DNA of 64,000 nt from Anaerolineales bacterium (GTDB lineage: Bacteria > Chloroflexota > Anaerolineae > Aggregatilineales > J027), in the NCBI GenBank assembly GCA_020634155.1, contig JACKCI010000002.1, positions 1,612,001 through 1,676,000 of the forward strand, read 5' to 3'. Position numbers and translations under genes: made by a program. The notes under the pieces are model-generated. The model saw nothing but the letters and a program-made list of their open reading frames with translations, searched no databases and was not told the DNA's origin. Positions 60,502-64,000 of the stretch are shown here, in pieces. Positions within the stretch are counted from its first letter, which is position 1, and every line of letters starts with the position of its first letter.

Positions 60502-61548
60502 TTATCCTTCGTCAATATAGTGCGGTGCCGCAAAATGGCTATCGGGCGACAAATCAATGAGTTCTTGCTCGTGTACTACCTGATTATTTAATGCCTCATA
60601 AAGATCAGGGTTTACCGCGGGGTCGATAGCATAACGCCAGCGACGGTTACCGACTTCACGTAAAACGGAGCGACAGGTATCACAGCGCACAGTCCGTTTC
60701 ACACGGGGAATACCTAACAGTCGGTCTACCCGCTCCTCAATACTCAAGATACCCTCTTGGCAAGCAGGACAATGATACAACACAAAACCACCAGCATAGC
60801 GGTCTAGCGCTGCTGCTCGGCGTGCATACATGACCATATAGCCTCCAGCAATGAGCGTCAAGAGTACACCACCCACCAGCAGGAATGGCGATAGGCTTGG
60901 GGTGCTGTTTCCTTCAGCGGGGCGGGTGCGCTCTACCACTGGTGGCGGGCGGGTTGGCGTGATGCTCGGCGTATCGGTTGCGGTGGGAGTCAGGGTAATC
61001 GTCGGTGTGGCAGTGAGCGTTGGGGTGTAGGTCAGGGTGGCCGTTGCGGTATCGGTGGGCGTGGCAGTGGCGGTGGCGGTATCACTAGGTGTAGCGGAAG
61101 GGGTGACGCTGGCGGTGTAGGTCGCGGTGGCCGTTTGGGTTCCGGTGAGGGTGACGGAGGGTGTCAAAGTTATGCTGGGGGTAAGGGTCTGGCTTGGAGT
61201 TTCAGTGGTCGATGGAGTGGCGGTTAAAGTTTCGGTGAAGGTTGGCGTTTGTGTAAAGGTTGCGCTAGGGGTTGGGCTTGGTGTTGATGTCGATGTTGAG
61301 CTAGGCGTTAGGCTGGGTGTGGTGGTAGGCGTGCGACTGGGGGTATACGTTGCAGAAGGCTGAAACGTCCGTGAAGGGGTGGCTGTTGGACTTAGGATTG
61401 GTGGCAGGCTCAGGCGAATAGTGGGGACAAAGCGCGTTGGTGTTGGGAAATCCTGCGCTGAAACATGAATTGGCGACAGGTTGATACAGACCCAACCTGC
61501 CGCCAATAGTATCCCCCCTAGCGCTAACCGCGCCCATTGCTTATTCAT
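60502..61548 (-). CDS. Mucin-like membrane protein with cytoplasmic zinc ribbon
   Basis: 348 residues. Signal-anchor helix (about 5-25), a roughly 170-residue Ser/Thr/Pro-rich section made of T-x-T-A-T/P-T-x-T units (about 38-210), one membrane helix (about 220-245), then a domain with two zinc-type knuckles (YHCPACQEG, VRCDTCRSV) and a tail ending near HYIDEG. The ATG lies eight bases inside the kinase gene's end. It may be a heavily modified surface stalk that signals to a zinc-binding cytoplasmic part. I recognise no family. Confidence 0.75.
   Translation of the reverse strand: MNKQWARLALGGILLAAGWVCINLSPIHVSAQDFPTPTRFVPTIRLSLPPILSPTATPSRTFQPSATYTPSRTPTTTPSLTPSSTSTSTPSPTPSATFTQTPTFTETLTATPSTTETPSQTLTPSITLTPSVTLTGTQTATATYTASVTPSATPSDTATATATPTDTATATLTYTPTLTATPTITLTPTATDTPSITPTRPPPVVERTRPAEGNSTPSLSPFLLVGGVLLTLIAGGYMVMYARRAAALDRYAGGFVLYHCPACQEGILSIEERVDRLLGIPRVKRTVRCDTCRSVLREVGNRRWRYAIDPAVNPDLYEALNNQVVHEQELIDLSPDSHFAAPHYIDEG
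60940..61435 (-). repeat. Thr/Pro/Ser low-complexity coding repeats
   Basis: Short degenerate repeats of 6-18 bases (units like ACxGCxACx on the - strand) encode the mucin-like section of the 348-residue protein. Adjacent units differ mostly at third positions, so the region is kept by selection on protein composition and by slippage rather than as recent exact duplication. Confidence 0.7.
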
Positions 61549-64000
61549 CAACCCTATCCATTGCACAACGGAAGCCAAAACTTAAGTCGATTGTATCCGG
61601 TAACGCGGGTAGGCGGGCAGTCGTAGTAAATTCAGTAGTCCCAACTGGATTGCGCTCAGTTGGGCCACCACCCCGCAGTATGCGTTGCGTCCCTGATAGT
61701 GGGCCTGTTGGGTTAATCACCCCTTCACTGGAGGCATAATAGTCTTCAGCATACCAGTCATTGACCCATTCCCACGCATTGCCAGCCATGTCATTGAGGC
61801 CAAAGGCGCTCTTGCCATCAGGATAAAGGCCAACATCAACAAATTCAATCCCAGTTTGCCCCACATTGGCGGGAACCACACCATTAACAGTACGTTCATC
61901 GCCCCAAGGATATTGGCGTCCACTATCGCCCCGTGCCGCAAACTCCCATTCGGCCTCAGTGGGGAGACGTTTGTCCGCCCATTCACAATAGGCTACTGCG
62001 CCTTCCCATGTGACCCCTGTTACCGGGTGATTATCCGTGCCAACAGAAAATGTCGCAACTTCTGATTCGGGACGCTGGCGCACCCGCACCTCTTTAGAAT
62101 AGAGGTTAATCCAAACGTCGCGGGTAGGCGCACCGATATTGCCGGGTTGCTCATTAGCACTGCCATAAGCGCCACTGGCGGCCCCTTCAAATAACATCAA
62201 AATCAGTTCTTGGGTGCTGAGGTCAACATAACCATCAGCGGGATTGTTGCGTGAATAGCAACAGGTCATACCATCACCAAGTAGGACTTGTTGTTGGCTA
62301 TCATGCACGCCGGGGGTCAACATCATATGAGCGCCGATGCCGCTATACAGCAATTCATCATTGACATAGACATCGGCATTGCCCCATGTGGCAACGGCAG
62401 ATACCAAACGCGGCCAAATAGGACTCTCTTGACCGCTGTCTCCGTGCATTAGCACATGGTCGCCAACACCCCCTTCATGAAAGTCATTGCTGGCCTCAAA
62501 GACCTGATGCTCAATGCGGATGTCGCCCGTGATGGCAAGACCCGCCTCGGGATGGATAGTCCCTGTAAATTCGACTGTTACTAGCCCCGTTTCATCATCG
62601 GCATTGAGGTCAACGGTCATGGTGCCATCCTCATAGAACTCGATGCCTTGACCGTTATAAACAAAGCGGTTCTCAAAAGTGCCAACAACGTAGACCCCGT
62701 CGCCGTCGATATTCCATTGTGAGGTCTCGCTGCGTTCCCATGAGGCTGGCTCGATATAGCCCGTGTCTAGTACAAAGGCATAATAATCTGCGTTAGTGAC
62801 CTCTTGCTGATCGATGAAATAAGGCGAGAGTGAGACTTGGTGAGGAGGCCCTTCAATGCTATCTCCGCCAGCTGACCCCATCCGAAAGGTGCCGTCGGGA
62901 ATATAGACCATGCCATCGGGTGCTGTTGGGATGTCTGCGGCGGGCGCGGTGTCGTTGTCTTCGTCTGTGTTTCTCGATTCCATTACCAATAAAGCGACCA
63001 CTACCAGTAACAACCCTACAATGGCTGCCAACGCTATGAGTACATTGCGCTGGAAGTAAACGGTGGTCTTACTGACCGCAACTTGGGTACCCGGTTGACT
63101 GGCTAACATCACCGTTGGGTCTTCTTTGGGTGCTGCTGTTAAGATTTGCCGAAATTCAGCATTGCGGAATTGGCTGGTAGCGGGGGGGAGTTGGTCGAGC
63201 TTTTGGTCAAGTTCGGCCACCATCTCGGCAACAGAGGCAAAGCGTAAAGCGGGGTCTTTGGCTAGGGCACGCAGAATGACAGCCTCAACATTGGGTTCAA
63301 CATGGTGGTCGGTGATTTCACTGGGTAAGCGGGGGATGCTTTGGAGGTGCTGCACCAGCACATTGGCAAAGGTATCCCCTTTGAAAGGTACTTCACCTGT
63401 GACCATTTCATATAGGACAATTCCCAGCGCGTAAATATCAGAGCGCTCGGTGACTTCAGCACCAGATGCCTGCTCTGGCGACATATAAGCGGGGGTTCCG
63501 GAGCTAACACCTGTTGCGGTCAATTGGGATTGCCCACTCAGCCGTGCAAGGCCAAAGTCAGTTAAAACAGCCCGTTCTCCCACCATGACCACGTTGGAAG
63601 GCTTGATGTCACGGTGAATGATGCCTTGTTGATGGGCATAGCCAACGGCATCCGCGATTTGCTTGAAAATAGCTCGGGTACGGTCAGGGGGCAGACCGCC
63701 CGCACTCTGCAAAATCATCTCGCGCAGGGTATGGCCTTCGAGCAACTCCATGACCATGTAGTGAACGCCATCTTGGACATCAAAGTCATAGACTCGCACA
63801 ATATGGTTGTGATTCAGGCGGGCGATGGCTTGGGCTTCACGCCGAAAGCGTTCCGCGCCCTCTTTGCTTTCCATCATGGTCGGGTTCATAACTTTGATAG
63901 CAATATCTTGGTTGAGAGCAGGGTTGGTGGCGCGATACACTTCGGCCATTGCACCGCGACCCAACAGGCCTTTAATCTCGTATTTGCCAAGTTTGGAACC
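61541..64000 (-). CDS. Ser/Thr kinase fused to interrupted FGE-sulfatase domain (partial)
   Basis: The frame is open at the right edge (starts ..KLGKYEIKGLLGRGAMAEVYRA), 819 residues visible. Kinase domain first 270 residues (IAIKV, HRDIKPSN, DFG, SPEQASG), a membrane helix (about 320-345), then a formylglycine-generating-enzyme/SUMF-type domain (GMVYIPDGTFRMGSAGGDS, FIDQQEVTNADYYAFV; TWEGAVAYCEWADKRLPTEAEWEFAARG; GNAWEWVNDW; FGFRCA). Between the two halves (about 430-660) lies a 230-residue insertion. Such FGE-like domains often lack enzyme activity when fused to kinases; the Cys pair for oxidation is not evident here. The real start lies beyond 64000. Confidence 0.9.
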   Translation of the reverse strand, partial: GSKLGKYEIKGLLGRGAMAEVYRATNPALNQDIAIKVMNPTMMESKEGAERFRREAQAIARLNHNHIVRVYDFDVQDGVHYMVMELLEGHTLREMILQSAGGLPPDRTRAIFKQIADAVGYAHQQGIIHRDIKPSNVVMVGERAVLTDFGLARLSGQSQLTATGVSSGTPAYMSPEQASGAEVTERSDIYALGIVLYEMVTGEVPFKGDTFANVLVQHLQSIPRLPSEITDHHVEPNVEAVILRALAKDPALRFASVAEMVAELDQKLDQLPPATSQFRNAEFRQILTAAPKEDPTVMLASQPGTQVAVSKTTVYFQRNVLIALAAIVGLLLVVVALLVMESRNTDEDNDTAPAADIPTAPDGMVYIPDGTFRMGSAGGDSIEGPPHQVSLSPYFIDQQEVTNADYYAFVLDTGYIEPASWERSETSQWNIDGDGVYVVGTFENRFVYNGQGIEFYEDGTMTVDLNADDETGLVTVEFTGTIHPEAGLAITGDIRIEHQVFEASNDFHEGGVGDHVLMHGDSGQESPIWPRLVSAVATWGNADVYVNDELLYSGIGAHMMLTPGVHDSQQQVLLGDGMTCCYSRNNPADGYVDLSTQELILMLFEGAASGAYGSANEQPGNIGAPTRDVWINLYSKEVRVRQRPESEVATFSVGTDNHPVTGVTWEGAVAYCEWADKRLPTEAEWEFAARGDSGRQYPWGDERTVNGVVPANVGQTGIEFVDVGLYPDGKSAFGLNDMAGNAWEWVNDWYAEDYYASSEGVINPTGPLSGTQRILRGGGPTERNPVGTTEFTTTARLPALPDTIDLSFGFRCAMDRVDE

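Noticed and set aside
61127..61363. Val/Gly-rich plus-strand frame opposite the mucin-like gene
   Set aside because: It is the complement of Thr/Pro codon repeats, with no ribosome site; an artefact of low complexity.

Overview
The window is a gene-dense (about 53-55% GC by eye) bacterial chromosome segment with about 50 protein-coding genes, almost no intergenic space and no rRNA, tRNA, insertion sequence or CRISPR array that I could see. The mix points to the phylum Chloroflexota, probably an Anaerolineae-like lineage: very large multi-GAF histidine kinases, Ser/Thr kinases fused to other domains, LysM and SH3-like lipoproteins with Thr/Pro linkers, a tRNA-sensing T-box in front of trp genes, and lipid/teichoic-type GT4 glycosyltransferases without lipopolysaccharide genes. 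This assignment is inference; no 16S gene or marker set is present.

Layout. 1-5.1 kb: end of an unknown gene, then a tryptophan T-box leader with antiterminator and terminator, followed by trpD-trpC-trpF-trpB-trpA with overlapping or nearly touching ends (trpE/trpG are not here). 5.2-12.1 kb: a signalling block on the + strand: NarL-type regulator, two related hybrid-lineage histidine kinases, three stand-alone receiver proteins and a small HEAT-repeat protein. 12.2-18.5 kb: a membrane-anchored DsbA-like thioredoxin, a bidirectional terminator, then on the - strand a LysM lipoprotein, a methyltransferase and a phosphonate-type ABC transporter whose binding protein carries an extra FAS1 domain and whose permease carries an extra membrane/extracellular section. 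18.6-25.9 kb: a 1398-residue sensor kinase, a beta-hydroxyacid dehydrogenase, and xpt-guaA for xanthine/GMP synthesis. 25.9-30.5 kb: lipoproteins, two convergent glycosyltransferases overlapping by 89 bp, and an SRPBCC protein.

30.6-36.7 kb: GNAT acetyltransferase, carotenoid desaturase-like flavoprotein, DNA photolyase, and directly downstream a PRXL2/SelU-like thiol protein whose reading frame is interrupted by one TGA exactly at the first position of its CxxC motif, followed at the right distance by a hairpin fitting the bacterial SECIS pattern: a likely selenoprotein that ordinary annotation would break in two. An aldehyde dehydrogenase follows. 36.9-43.2 kb: a CcmC-like membrane protein that lost the WWD signature, then a DUF2617 - DUF350 - membrane spermidine-synthase-like - 57-residue membrane peptide - DUF4178 - DUF4178 - sortase neighbourhood. 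43.2-47.7 kb: methyltransferase and a heterodimeric ABC exporter with one degenerate ATP site.

47.9-64 kb: slipin, HEAT-repeat protein, DUF420-like protein with an acidic tail, beta-propeller protein co-transcribed with a Ser/Thr kinase fused to a complete response regulator, GAF protein, methyltransferases, a membrane protein, DnaJ/CbpA, HtrA-like lipoprotein protease, NAD synthetase, TatA/B-like protein, CDP-diglyceride synthase, a mucin-like membrane protein with a zinc ribbon, and a Ser/Thr kinase fused to an interrupted sulfatase-modifying-factor domain that runs off the window end. Four convergent gene pairs share exactly a 4-bp stop-codon overlap, underlining how compact the region is.
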